A DNA stretch of 41,947 bases, taken from contig JAFGNV010000071.1 of the NCBI GenBank assembly GCA_016926805.1, positions 1 to 41,947 of the forward strand. The letters run 5' to 3'. Positions within the stretch are counted from its first letter, which is position 1. Every line of letters starts with the position of its first letter. Below are positions 17,502 to 25,138 of this stretch, one piece after another. Both the position numbers and the translations under genes were made by a program. A model generated the notes under the pieces. That model saw nothing but the letters and a program-made list of their open reading frames with translations, had not been told where the DNA came from and searched no databases. This stretch comes from Anaerolineae bacterium (GTDB lineage Bacteria > Chloroflexota > Anaerolineae > 4572-78 > J111).

Positions 17502-19196
17502 ATGAAATACGACCCTGTTCTCCTTGAACTCTTCAAAAATCGGTTTGCCTCCATTGCCGAAGAAATGGGCATGGTGTTGCGGCGTACGGCTTACTCGCCC
17601 AACATCAAGGAACGCCTTGATTTTTCTTGCGCCTTGTTTGACCCCCAAGGTCGGATGATTGCCCAGGCTGCCCATATTCCCGTTCATCTGGGAGCGATGC
17701 CCATCTCGGTGTCAACTGCTACTGAAGAAATAGATTTTGCGCCGGGTGATGTGATCATTCTCAATGATCCATTTCGTGGTGGCAGTCATCTGCCGGACAT
17801 AACGATGATTACGCCGGTCTTTGTTGAGGCGGGAGATTATACCACCGATGCTGGCCGGGGAACTGGGGCGCAAGAGCACAGCGGAGAAAAGGCCGGTATT
17901 TTGCTTTCCCCCCGGCTCCGAAGCCCTGAGATAATTCATCAACTGGTCGGTTTTGTCGCCAGCCGGGCTCACCACGCCGATGTGGGAGGGATGTCGCCGG
18001 GTTCAATGCCGTTATCGCAGGAGATTTTTCAGGAGGGGGTCATCATTCCCCCCCTTAAACTGGTCGAACATGGACAGGTCAACCAAAGCTTGCTGGATTT
18101 GTTGCTGGCCAATGTTCGCACCTCTCAGGAACGGGCCGGTGACCTGCGTGCTCAAATGGCGGCCAATAACAAAGGAGTTGAACGTTTTCGGGAGATGATG
18201 GCTGTCTATGGCGCAACCGAAGTTCGTCGTTATATGACCGGCCTGCTTGAATATGCTGAACGGATGACCCGCCGTCTCATTGCCGGTCTGCCGGATAGCG
18301 TGTATCAATTTCACGATTTTATGGATAGCGATGGTATTGACCCTCAACCCGTTCAGATCACCGTGACCGTTACCGTCAAAGGCGATGAGGCCGTGGTGGA
18401 TTTCAGCGGTAGCGCGGCCCAGGTTACCGGGTGTATCAACACAGTTTACGCGGTCACGCTGTCGGCGGTGTTGTATGTGTTTCGAGCATTGATTGGGTTA
18501 GATATTCCGGCCAACAGCGGTTGCCTGGCCCCGATCAAAGTAGTTGCGCCGGAAGGAACGGTGGTGAATGCCCGACCTCCGGCGGCGGTAGCCGGTGGAA
18601 ATGTCGAAACCTCGCAGCGGATTGTCGATGTGCTGCTGGGCGCGCTGGCTCAGGCTGCCCCGGAGCGAGTTCCGGCGGCCTCACAAGGTACAATGAATAA
18701 TCTGATGATTGGCGGCTGGGATGTCGAACGGCACAGGCCCTACACGTATTACGAAACCATCGGCGGAGGGATGGGCGCCGGTCTGAAATCGCCAGGCGCG
18801 GATGCTATCCAATGCCACATGACCAACACGCTCAACACGCCGGTGGAGGCGCTGGAATATGCCTATCCCTTTCGGGTGCGGCGTTACGAAATTCGGCGTG
18901 GGTCCGGGGGGATTGGTCAACAGACTGGCGGCGACGGCATTCGCCGCGAAATGGAGTTGTTGCATCCGGCCCAAATCACCCTCCTTACCGAGCGGCGACG
19001 CTTTGCCCCCTATGGTCTGGCTGGAGGCGAATCAGGCCAGCCAGGCCGTAATCTCCTCATTCACCATGGTCAGGAAAGGGAATTACCTGGCAAAACCACC
19101 CTCACGGCGCAAGCTGGAACCGTGCTGCGGATTGAAACCCCGGGCGGCGGTGGATATGGCAATAGCCTGTGGGCCGACAAGATTAGTAGAATCTAA
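17502..19196 (+). CDS. hyuB: Hydantoinase/oxoprolinase subunit B (N-methylhydantoinase B-like)
   Basis: 564 residues with the HyuB pattern: RTAYSPNIKERLDFSCALFD (28-47), IPVHLGAMP, LNDPFRGGSHLPDITM (87-102), FVASRAHHADVGG (151-163) and a C-terminal GGGGYG. It forms the ATP-dependent amidohydrolase with HyuA. Residues about 111-146 (GDYTTDAGRG... to ...IIHQL) are inserted between TPVFVEA and VGFVASRAHH, where family members normally have only a short turn. The frame stays open, so the protein may still work. The ATG at 17502 has no good Shine-Dalgarno. The 105 bases before it show nothing clear. Confidence 0.92.
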   Translation: MKYDPVLLELFKNRFASIAEEMGMVLRRTAYSPNIKERLDFSCALFDPQGRMIAQAAHIPVHLGAMPISVSTATEEIDFAPGDVIILNDPFRGGSHLPDITMITPVFVEAGDYTTDAGRGTGAQEHSGEKAGILLSPRLRSPEIIHQLVGFVASRAHHADVGGMSPGSMPLSQEIFQEGVIIPPLKLVEHGQVNQSLLDLLLANVRTSQERAGDLRAQMAANNKGVERFREMMAVYGATEVRRYMTGLLEYAERMTRRLIAGLPDSVYQFHDFMDSDGIDPQPVQITVTVTVKGDEAVVDFSGSAAQVTGCINTVYAVTLSAVLYVFRALIGLDIPANSGCLAPIKVVAPEGTVVNARPPAAVAGGNVETSQRIVDVLLGALAQAAPERVPAASQGTMNNLMIGGWDVERHRPYTYYETIGGGMGAGLKSPGADAIQCHMTNTLNTPVEALEYAYPFRVRRYEIRRGSGGIGQQTGGDGIRREMELLHPAQITLLTERRRFAPYGLAGGESGQPGRNLLIHHGQERELPGKTTLTAQAGTVLRIETPGGGGYGNSLWADKISRI

Positions 19197-19382
19197 CTAT
19201 TTACAAACCTTAAGATTCTGTAGTAAAGTTTAAGAAACCGTCGAGCTTGAAAAAAAGGGGGGTAACGACGTTTTCTCATTTCCTCGTTTGCATAAATACA
19301 ATTACTTCTCTCTATCAGGGGCTTCATCAGGTTAACAGAACCTAAGAGAATCTTGAGATTATCGATTGAATAATTCTCTCTA

Positions 19383-22300
19383 ATGGCTTTAGAAGATCGC
19401 ATTCGTTTGCCTGCGCTCAACTTAATACACCGCCGCCCACGTCTGCTGAACATGCTGGCCGAATTCATTGAGGCCGGTCATCGTTTAATTACTGTTTATG
19501 CCCCTGGCGGTTATGGCAAATCCATTCTGTTGGCCGATTTTGCCCAAACCATAGACTTGCCGGTTTGTTGGTGCTCACTGGAACCGGCGGATCGTGACCC
19601 CACCTCTTTTTTAATCCTCCTGGCTCACAGCATTATCGATCGTTTCCACCAGATTGAACCGGATGGTTTGCTCAGACTGGTGCAACAGGGGGATACCCAG
19701 GTCAGTGTTCATCGTATTGCTACTCTGCTGGCTGATGTTGGCCCTCACCTGATTATTGTTGACGATTATCATAAAGCTGTCAGTGCGGGAATGAGTTTGA
19801 CTCTCAATAGGTTATTGGAACAGTTACCCGAAACCAGCACCGTGATTGTCGCCGCCCGGGGTGATATGGCCCTGGAAACAGGTCAAATTATTGATTTGCT
19901 CCTGACCGAACGAGTTACTGGCCTGTCTGAGGAAGAATTACGTTTTACACCAGCAGAGCTGCAACGGGTGATGCGCAAACGGTTTGGCCGCCAAATTGAC
20001 CAGGCCACTGCCGAAGAGATAGCCCAAACCACGGATGGTAATATTGCCCAAATTTTGCTCACCGGCCATCTGATGCATGCTGAAGGAATAATCAGCCGGT
20101 TGCCGCAGCGATTGGGCGATGACCGGGCTGTGATCTATAGTTATCTGGCCGAAGAAGTTTTTGATAAACAGCCCCCCGATTTACAGCAGTTCATGCTATA
20201 CACCTCAGTTTTGCCAGATATGACGGCCGAGTTGTGTAATGAATTGTTAGAAATAACCGACGCCCAGACTTACCTTGAGCAACTGGTTCGCAAAGACCTG
20301 TTCATTACCCAGGTGGGTGCGGGTTTCAGGTATCACGATTTATTTACCGAATTTCTGCGATCTAAATTGGCTGAAAGTGAGGAACTGTATCACCGAGTTG
20401 CAACCAGGGCGGGCCATCTGTTGGCAGAGCAATCTCGATTTGAAGAGGCCGTAATGCTTTTTCTATCGATGCAGGCCTGGGATGAGACGGTGGATTTGCT
20501 TGAAACTCAGGGGAGAGGCTTTTATGATACGGGTCGGGCCTTAACGCTGAATAACTGGCTCTCTCAAATCCCTAAAACGGAGTTGGCGCGGCGCCCCCGG
20601 CTACTTCTGCTTCAGGGCCAGATATTGAATTATGACCTGAGCGAGCTTGAGGCGGCGTTCGCTCTGTTCCGACAGGCAGAAGATCAGTTTCTAAAACAAG
20701 ATGACCTGGTTGGTGCAGCGGAAGCCCAGGTATGGCAATCGGATGGTTTACGGATGATGGGCCGGGCCAAAGAAGCTTTAGTTTTGGCCAGGAAGGGTCT
20801 GGAACAATTAGAAACATTAAAAGCAGATGATCGAGTGATGGCTTGGGCCATCAAAAATCGTGGTAGTGCGCATGGCACGGCGGGTAATTTATCGGGGTTT
20901 CTGGCAGATTTGCGCCGGGCTTTGGCCCTGTTTGAGAAGCTAAACGATGTCTATAATATTGGTTTATGTCATCATAATATTGGCATTGCTTTAGAACGAC
21001 AGGGGCATGTGACAAGTGCCGGCGAGCACTTCAGACAGGCTATCCAGATTTGGGAAACCCTGGGTAATGATAATGCCCTGGCTCGGACCTTGAACAGTTT
21101 GGGAGTATCGTTATATGCCATCGGGCACTACGGGGAGGCCCTCAGACAGTTCAACGAGAGTCTGGATGTAGCCCTGAAAATTGGGGCCACCGGCCGGGCT
21201 GCTTTTGCCCAGGCTGGAATAGGTGATGTGTATCTGGACCTTCAACAACTGGAGCAAGCTGTTGGAGCCTATATGCTATCGACAGAATATGCCCGGCAGG
21301 CGGGAATGCGATCGCTAGAAGTTTATAATACCGTGAAGCGAGGAGAATGTTTTTTCCAACAGCAAAATCTAGCCGAAGCCCTGAGGCTGGCGAATCAGGC
21401 CAGAGAAATTGCTGCCGAAATGGGACTTGTCTATGAAAAAGGATTGGCCACCACCCTTCAGGCTAAAATCTACCTGCGCCGCGCCGAACAAGAAACCTGC
21501 TTCAGGTTGTTTGCCGAAGCCCTAAGTTGTTTTGCCGAGAATGATGTATTAGAGCAGGCCAAGGTTAGATTGTGGTGGGGTTACAGTCTGCTGCTCGATT
21601 TCAGAGCTTCTTCTGCCTGGGAACAACTGCAAGAAGCAATCAGACTGGCCAGAATTATGGATGAGTTGCTGTCTGGCCTGGGGATAACCATTGCCGAAAC
21701 CCAGCAATTGCTGTTACATTTTCGTCATCGGTCCGATACGCCTGCGGGGATACATGATGACATTGATATATTGTTGAAACAAAATCCACAATATGCAGAA
21801 GCCTCCAAACCCAGTCTACAGGTTTTTGCCTTTGGCCCGCCAGCAATGATTGTGGCCAATGAGTATGAGCATTTTTTTGGTCAGCGTGGCCGGATTCGTA
21901 AGGTACCAGAATTCTTTCTTTATCTGATTTTAGAAACGCAGGGGAGTGGTTGTCGTTGGAACGAAATTAGTGTAGCCCTTTGGCCCGATCTGGGGCCAGC
22001 CAGGGCTAAAGGGCAGTTTCATAGCACTTTGCGCAGACTAAGACAGAGTTTGGGCCAGCAGGATTATGTTATTGTTCGGGATGATTATTATCAGATTAAT
22101 AATGATTATCTGGAATGGTGTGATGCTCTGGCCTTTGACGTTCTTTTTGAGCGTGCTCTCGCTGCTTCGCCAGAAGAAGCCTTGACCCTGCAACTTGAAT
22201 TGATTTCTTTATACCGGGGCGAATTTCTGGCCGGGTTTGAGTTGGGAGAATGGGGCAATACCCGTCGCACGCAGTATGAGATCCGATTTTTACGGACCGT

Positions 22301-22559
22301 CAAATTGGCCAGTGATCAACTGCTTGCCGATGGTGATCCCCAGCAAGCCCTGGAAGTTATCAACAAGGGATTGTCTTTGGATTATTTCCGCGAGGACCTC
22401 CATCGCAACGCTCTGACCATTTATGCCCAATTGGGGCTTTACGATGATCTGGTAAGCCATTATCAAGAGTTAGGCGCAATTCTTGAACAAGAGTTAGGCG
22501 TTCCACCTGAGCCAGAAACCCAACACCTTTATGAACAATTGACGGCAAAAGATAAATAA
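19383..22559 (+). CDS. Large MalT/BTAD-type ATPase transcription regulator
   Basis: 1058 residues, cytoplasmic. An N-terminal STAND-like ATPase has Walker A APGGYGKS (about 40-47) and Walker B LIIVDDYH (123-130). A long helical TPR region follows from about 350 to 780, with repeats such as ALRQFNESLDVALKIG. Residues about 812-908 look like a winged-helix DNA-binding domain (SVALWPDLGPARAKGQFHST...). Residues about 915-1050 form a BTAD domain with SLYRGEFLAGFE. Such proteins sense a ligand through ATPase and TPR domains and activate nearby genes. The gene has no clear ribosome site, and 186 bases of AT-rich sequence lie upstream. Its likely target is the promoter just downstream, beside a 17-bp inverted repeat. 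Confidence 0.88.
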   Translation: MALEDRIRLPALNLIHRRPRLLNMLAEFIEAGHRLITVYAPGGYGKSILLADFAQTIDLPVCWCSLEPADRDPTSFLILLAHSIIDRFHQIEPDGLLRLVQQGDTQVSVHRIATLLADVGPHLIIVDDYHKAVSAGMSLTLNRLLEQLPETSTVIVAARGDMALETGQIIDLLLTERVTGLSEEELRFTPAELQRVMRKRFGRQIDQATAEEIAQTTDGNIAQILLTGHLMHAEGIISRLPQRLGDDRAVIYSYLAEEVFDKQPPDLQQFMLYTSVLPDMTAELCNELLEITDAQTYLEQLVRKDLFITQVGAGFRYHDLFTEFLRSKLAESEELYHRVATRAGHLLAEQSRFEEAVMLFLSMQAWDETVDLLETQGRGFYDTGRALTLNNWLSQIPKTELARRPRLLLLQGQILNYDLSELEAAFALFRQAEDQFLKQDDLVGAAEAQVWQSDGLRMMGRAKEALVLARKGLEQLETLKADDRVMAWAIKNRGSAHGTAGNLSGFLADLRRALALFEKLNDVYNIGLCHHNIGIALERQGHVTSAGEHFRQAIQIWETLGNDNALARTLNSLGVSLYAIGHYGEALRQFNESLDVALKIGATGRAAFAQAGIGDVYLDLQQLEQAVGAYMLSTEYARQAGMRSLEVYNTVKRGECFFQQQNLAEALRLANQAREIAAEMGLVYEKGLATTLQAKIYLRRAEQETCFRLFAEALSCFAENDVLEQAKVRLWWGYSLLLDFRASSAWEQLQEAIRLARIMDELLSGLGITIAETQQLLLHFRHRSDTPAGIHDDIDILLKQNPQYAEASKPSLQVFAFGPPAMIVANEYEHFFGQRGRIRKVPEFFLYLILETQGSGCRWNEISVALWPDLGPARAKGQFHSTLRRLRQSLGQQDYVIVRDDYYQINNDYLEWCDALAFDVLFERALAASPEEALTLQLELISLYRGEFLAGFELGEWGNTRRTQYEIRFLRTVKLASDQLLADGDPQQALEVINKGLSLDYFREDLHRNALTIYAQLGLYDDLVSHYQELGAILEQELGVPPEPETQHLYEQLTAKDK

Positions 22560-22627
22560 AAGTTCATGAAGCCGTCCGGAAACAAATCTTTGAAGATGGT
22601 GAGTGATGCCGCCGATTGTTTTTGAAT

Positions 22628-22689
22628 AGTTTTATGACAAGTCCATATCATTCTAACCCAAGGGAATAATGCGGACTTGTCATAAAACT
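22628..22689. promoter_or_regulatory. Perfect 17-bp inverted repeat, possible operator
   Basis: AGTTTTATGACAAGTCC (22628-22644) is exactly inverted at 22673-22689, with 28 bases between. It ends 5 bases before the predicted -35 box of the small-peptide operon and begins 69 bases after the giant regulator gene. No T-run follows, so a terminator is less likely. An operator for the neighbouring regulator, or a small mobile repeat, are the main options. Confidence 0.6.
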
Positions 22690-22694
22690 CCGCG

Positions 22695-22723
22695 ATGATA
22701 TGTACATACCCTCATCCTATAAT
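22695..22723 (+). promoter_or_regulatory. Predicted promoter ATGATA-17-TATAAT
   Basis: A perfect -10 TATAAT (22718-22723) lies 17 bases after ATGATA (22695-22700, 4 of 6 matches). A start near 22730 would give a leader of about 35 bases with TAGGAG before the 41-codon gene. Confidence 0.55.
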
Positions 22724-22764
22724 TGGGCCATCAAAAACAAATTTTAACCAATAGGAGTTGGGAT

Positions 22765-22890
22765 ATGTTTAACAAATTCAAACTTACAACGGTAGAATTG
22801 CTTAAGGACCAAAACGTGCGAGTCATCTTGATCTTGGGTACGCTTTTAATAGCCGTTCTGGCTGGCGGTGCCCCCCATGAGATTGGTTGA
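22765..22890 (+). CDS. 41-residue membrane peptide
   Basis: ATAGGAG lies about 8 bases before the ATG, and a strong promoter stands upstream, so this short frame is probably real. The peptide has a charged N-terminal half (KFKLTTVELLKDQNVRV) and one hydrophobic helix (ILILGTLLIAVLAGG), and it ends APHEIG. It is not a secreted leader of a known type, and the late Gly-Gly is suggestive but unproven as a processing site. The next small gene follows after 27 bases. I do not recognise a family; a role as peptide partner, export helper or signal is possible. Confidence 0.55.
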   Translation: MFNKFKLTTVELLKDQNVRVILILGTLLIAVLAGGAPHEIG

Positions 22891-22917
22891 TAAATCCAGG
22901 GGTACGGATCAGTGATT

Positions 22918-23130
22918 ATGACGAAAACGGTTCCCAACCGGCCGGCTATTTCCAATGTACTGATCAAAGCCAGCGCGAATGTAGCATTTCGAGCCAGATT
23001 GTTGACCAGTCCAAAAGAGGCCCTGGCCGGGATGAATCTTCCCGCGGAGGATGTGGAAATTTTGGTGGGGGTTCAGGCCCCCACCCTCAAGGAATATGCA
23101 CTTCAGGTGAAAACCAGATTGATGGCTTAA
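22918..23130 (+). CDS. NHLP-clan/Os1348-like RiPP-leader-type peptide
   Basis: 70 residues. The core SNVLIKASANVAFRARLLTSP and KEALAGMNLPAEDVEIL match the pattern A-x-x-x-x-FR-x-x-LL-x-x-P-x-x-AL-x-x-x-x-L-x-x-E/D. That pattern is characteristic of nitrile-hydratase-like leader peptides (Os1348 and Franean1_4349 families of putative RiPP precursors). The C terminus (APTLKEYALQVKTRLMA) has no Cys, Ser-rich or Thr-rich core, so a classical modified core is not visible. An alternative GTG start two codons upstream (22912) fits a weak GGGG ribosome site. No cyclase, radical-SAM or YcaO gene is in the window. The family call rests on pattern recognition only. Confidence 0.6.
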   Translation: MTKTVPNRPAISNVLIKASANVAFRARLLTSPKEALAGMNLPAEDVEILVGVQAPTLKEYALQVKTRLMA

Positions 23131-23147
23131 CAATATTGTCACGCGAG

Positions 23148-23188
23148 GGATACAGGCTCTTACACTTTGGGTGTTAGGGTCTGTATCC
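23148..23188 (+). terminator. Probable terminator after the small peptide genes
   Basis: GGATACAG (23148-23155) pairs perfectly with CTGTATCC (23181-23188), and the stem extends inward with a few mismatches to about 18 positions around a TTTG loop. TGTTTCT follows. The T-run is weak, so termination efficiency is uncertain. Confidence 0.45.
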
Positions 23189-23253
23189 TGTTTCTGGTGT
23201 AACTTTGTACCTTAGTACAGGATTTCATAAATACGTTCCGAGTAGAAATGCAC

Positions 23254-23290
23254 TTTTGTAGGGACAGGACATTGTCCTGTCTCTACAAAA
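23254..23290. repeat. Near-perfect 18-bp-arm palindrome (dispersed-repeat type)
   Basis: TTTTGTAGGGACAGGACA and TGTCCTGTCTCTACAAAA flank a single T, with one G-T pair. The GTAGGGACAGG core is of a kind I associate with dispersed intergenic repeats of Chloroflexota. It lies inside an upstream extension of the DUF5317 frame, which argues that the gene starts later, at 23350. Copy number could not be tested. Confidence 0.6.
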
Positions 23291-23349
23291 CCCGGAACAA
23301 ACTTGCGCAAGATTGTACTTTAGGTTTTTTAAGGCAGGAAATACAATTT

Positions 23350-23934
23350 ATGGTTTTAGTCGACGCCGTTATTATTTTGATCGTTCTGGCGCTGCTGTTT
23401 CGTCGTGATTTGAGTACCATAGGACGGTTTCGCTTTTGTGGAGGGTGGAAGCTGGCGGTGGTAGTGCCGGGTTTGTTTGTGTTGCAGGCCATTCTGATCA
23501 TTTTTGCGCCACGGCAAACCATTCTCCAAATCCTGCTCTTAATATTATCGCAGTTTGCGTTGATCCTTCTCTTACTTTTAAATCGCCACGTGCCGGGCGC
23601 CAAGTTATTTGCCGTGGGGGTTTTTCTTAACACCACGGTGATGATAGCCAATGGCGGCTGGATGCCGCTTACGCCCGAGATGTACCAATTTGTTCACCCC
23701 GAGCGGGAAATTGAAATATACGACAAACCATCAGGCAGTAAGAGCATTATTTTACCACGGGAGGAAACCAGGGGATGGGTCCTGACGGATATCATTCCCG
23801 TTAGCTTACCCTGGCGTCGAAATGTAGTAAGTATTGGCGACACGTTTTTGATTTTGGGCGTGGCTCAGCTCATTTTTTTGGGCACTAAAAAGAAAGAGGG
23901 GAAGATGGTCAAACTTAAAGGCATCTCGCCTTGA
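23350..23934 (+). CDS. DUF5317-family membrane protein
   Basis: 194 residues. At least three hydrophobic segments near the N terminus (VLVDAVIILIVLALLF; KLAVVVPGLFVLQAILIIF; TILQILLLILSQFALILLLLL) are followed by the family region GVFLNTTVMIANGGWMPLTPEM. A charged soluble part and a last hydrophobic stretch close the protein. DUF5317 has no known function. The start at ATG 23350 is preferred because AAGGCAGGA precedes it and the upstream extension contains the palindrome at 23254-23290. It lies after the RiPP-leader-like gene and 21 bases before a response regulator. Confidence 0.8.
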   Translation: MVLVDAVIILIVLALLFRRDLSTIGRFRFCGGWKLAVVVPGLFVLQAILIIFAPRQTILQILLLILSQFALILLLLLNRHVPGAKLFAVGVFLNTTVMIANGGWMPLTPEMYQFVHPEREIEIYDKPSGSKSIILPREETRGWVLTDIIPVSLPWRRNVVSIGDTFLILGVAQLIFLGTKKKEGKMVKLKGISP

Positions 23935-23955
23935 ACTGATGAGGAGACTATTCTA

Positions 23956-24408
23956 ATGAAAAAGGTTCTGATTGTCGATGACCAGCCCCAAGTTCACGAA
24001 TTATTGAAAGTAACTCTAGAAGTTGGTGATTATGAAGTCTTATCTGCTGGAGATGGACGTCAGGCTATATATCTGGCTTATAAGGAGCATCCTCACGTTA
24101 TCTTGTTAGATATTATGATGCCAGATAGCGAAATAGATGGCCTGGAAGTTTGTCGCCGGTTGAAGGCCGATCCGGTTACGGCCGGCATCGTCATTATCCT
24201 CCTGTCGGCCAAAGGTCAGAAAGAAGACATTGAAGCTGGCCTGGCCGCTGGGGCCAATGATTATATCACCAAGCCATTCAGCCCTATTGGTTTGATGGAG
24301 AAAATTGACAAAGCAGCGCAAATATGCCCGCCGCGCCGTGATGGCATTTACATTCAAGCTGTACCACGCTACTTTCTTGGTGACATTCCCCCGCAGTTAC
24401 TATATTAA
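23956..24408 (+). CDS. Single-domain response regulator
   Basis: 150 residues. A complete receiver domain fills 1-121: acidic pair D8-D9, phospho-acceptor D52 in LLDIMMP, S84 and K106 in TKPF. There is no output domain. The last 28 residues (from ICPPRRDG) do not look like part of the fold and may be run-on sequence. It should be phosphorylated by a histidine kinase and act by protein contact. No kinase gene lies nearby. GAGGAG precedes the ATG, 21 bases after DUF5317, so they are probably co-transcribed. Confidence 0.9.
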   Translation: MKKVLIVDDQPQVHELLKVTLEVGDYEVLSAGDGRQAIYLAYKEHPHVILLDIMMPDSEIDGLEVCRRLKADPVTAGIVIILLSAKGQKEDIEAGLAAGANDYITKPFSPIGLMEKIDKAAQICPPRRDGIYIQAVPRYFLGDIPPQLLY

Positions 24409-24453
24409 GCCTCGCCTCATCAGGTCTCACCTCATCAGGCCCCACATCTGGGA

Positions 24454-24487
24454 AACGGGAATTACAGGCTGGGGCCCGTTGTTATTT
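24454..24487. terminator. Weak terminator-like hairpin between converging genes
   Basis: AACGGG (24454-24459) and CCCGTT (24475-24480) form a 6-bp stem with a 15-base loop, followed by GTTATTT. It lies where the response regulator and the - strand rmlC converge and overlaps the end of rmlC. Confidence 0.3.
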
Positions 24488-25024
24488 CCCCGGAATTTTT
24501 TCGGCTGGAATATTTTTCCAGAGAGGGTTGGCCGCATCCCTGGCCGAGATTAAGGGGGCTGCCACCCCCCAAGGCATGGCAATATCGGGGTCGTTCCAGG
24601 CGATGCCGTATTCATCCTGGCTATCATAATAATTATCCACAATGTAAGTCAAAGTGGCCCCCGTGAGGGCCACAAATCCGTGCGCCACGCCGATGGGGAT
24701 AAAGAGACCAATCTGATTCTCTTCACCCATTTCAATAATTTGGACCGCGCCATACGTAGCAGAATCTGGTCGCGCATCAAACAGCCCCGCGCGTATCCTC
24801 CCGACAACCACGTACCAGTAGTCAACCTGGTGAAAATGATAATGTAACCCGCGCAAGGCGTTGGCTCTGGTATTGGAGCGGTTGGCCTGGATAATTTCCC
24901 AACTGCGCTGGGGAAACCACTCCTTGCGAAAGGTCTCCATAAAAAAACCCCGCTCGTCGGCATATTGTTGGAGCGTTACAATTTGGACGTCCTTAATGAG
25001 GGTCGATTCTTGAATGATAGGCAT
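24482..25024 (-). CDS. rmlC: dTDP-4-dehydrorhamnose 3,5-epimerase-family cupin
   Basis: 180 residues, the normal RmlC length. DERGFFMETFRKEWF (23-37), the RGLHYH motif (58-63) with catalytic H61, FIPIGVAHGFVAL (108-120) and VDNYY (129-133) are all present. The enzyme epimerises dTDP-4-keto-6-deoxyglucose at C3 and C5 on the way to dTDP-rhamnose for envelope polysaccharide. No rmlA, rmlB or rmlD lies nearby, so the gene is isolated here. GGAGAAA lies 5 bases before the ATG. A related single-epimerising sugar enzyme is possible. Confidence 0.88.
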   Translation of the reverse strand: MPIIQESTLIKDVQIVTLQQYADERGFFMETFRKEWFPQRSWEIIQANRSNTRANALRGLHYHFHQVDYWYVVVGRIRAGLFDARPDSATYGAVQIIEMGEENQIGLFIPIGVAHGFVALTGATLTYIVDNYYDSQDEYGIAWNDPDIAMPWGVAAPLISARDAANPLWKNIPAEKIPGK

Positions 25025-25091
25025 TTATTTCTCCGGATTGGCATCTACATACCGCGCTATTTTATCAGTTTCAGCCGTCCTCGTCAATCGC

Positions 25092-25120
25092 TTTGCTCCG
25101 CCAGGGGGCTTGTGTTATAC
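25092..25120 (+). promoter_or_regulatory. Predicted purB promoter, TTGCTC-17-TATACT
   Basis: TATACT (25115-25120, 5 of 6 matches) lies 17 bases after TTGCTC (3 of 6). A start near 25127 leaves only about a dozen leader bases, holding GAGGT before the purB ATG. Confidence 0.4.
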
Positions 25121-25138
25121 TGTCGGCTGAGGTAGACC

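Noticed and set aside
23248..23349. N-terminal extension of the DUF5317 protein
   Set aside because: The extension is encoded by an intergenic palindrome; the ATG at 23350 has a ribosome site and begins at the first membrane helix.
24305..24553. 82-codon open frame overlapping the response regulator and rmlC
   Set aside because: It overlaps two supported genes, contains the repeat CTCATCAGG region, and has no recognisable domain.
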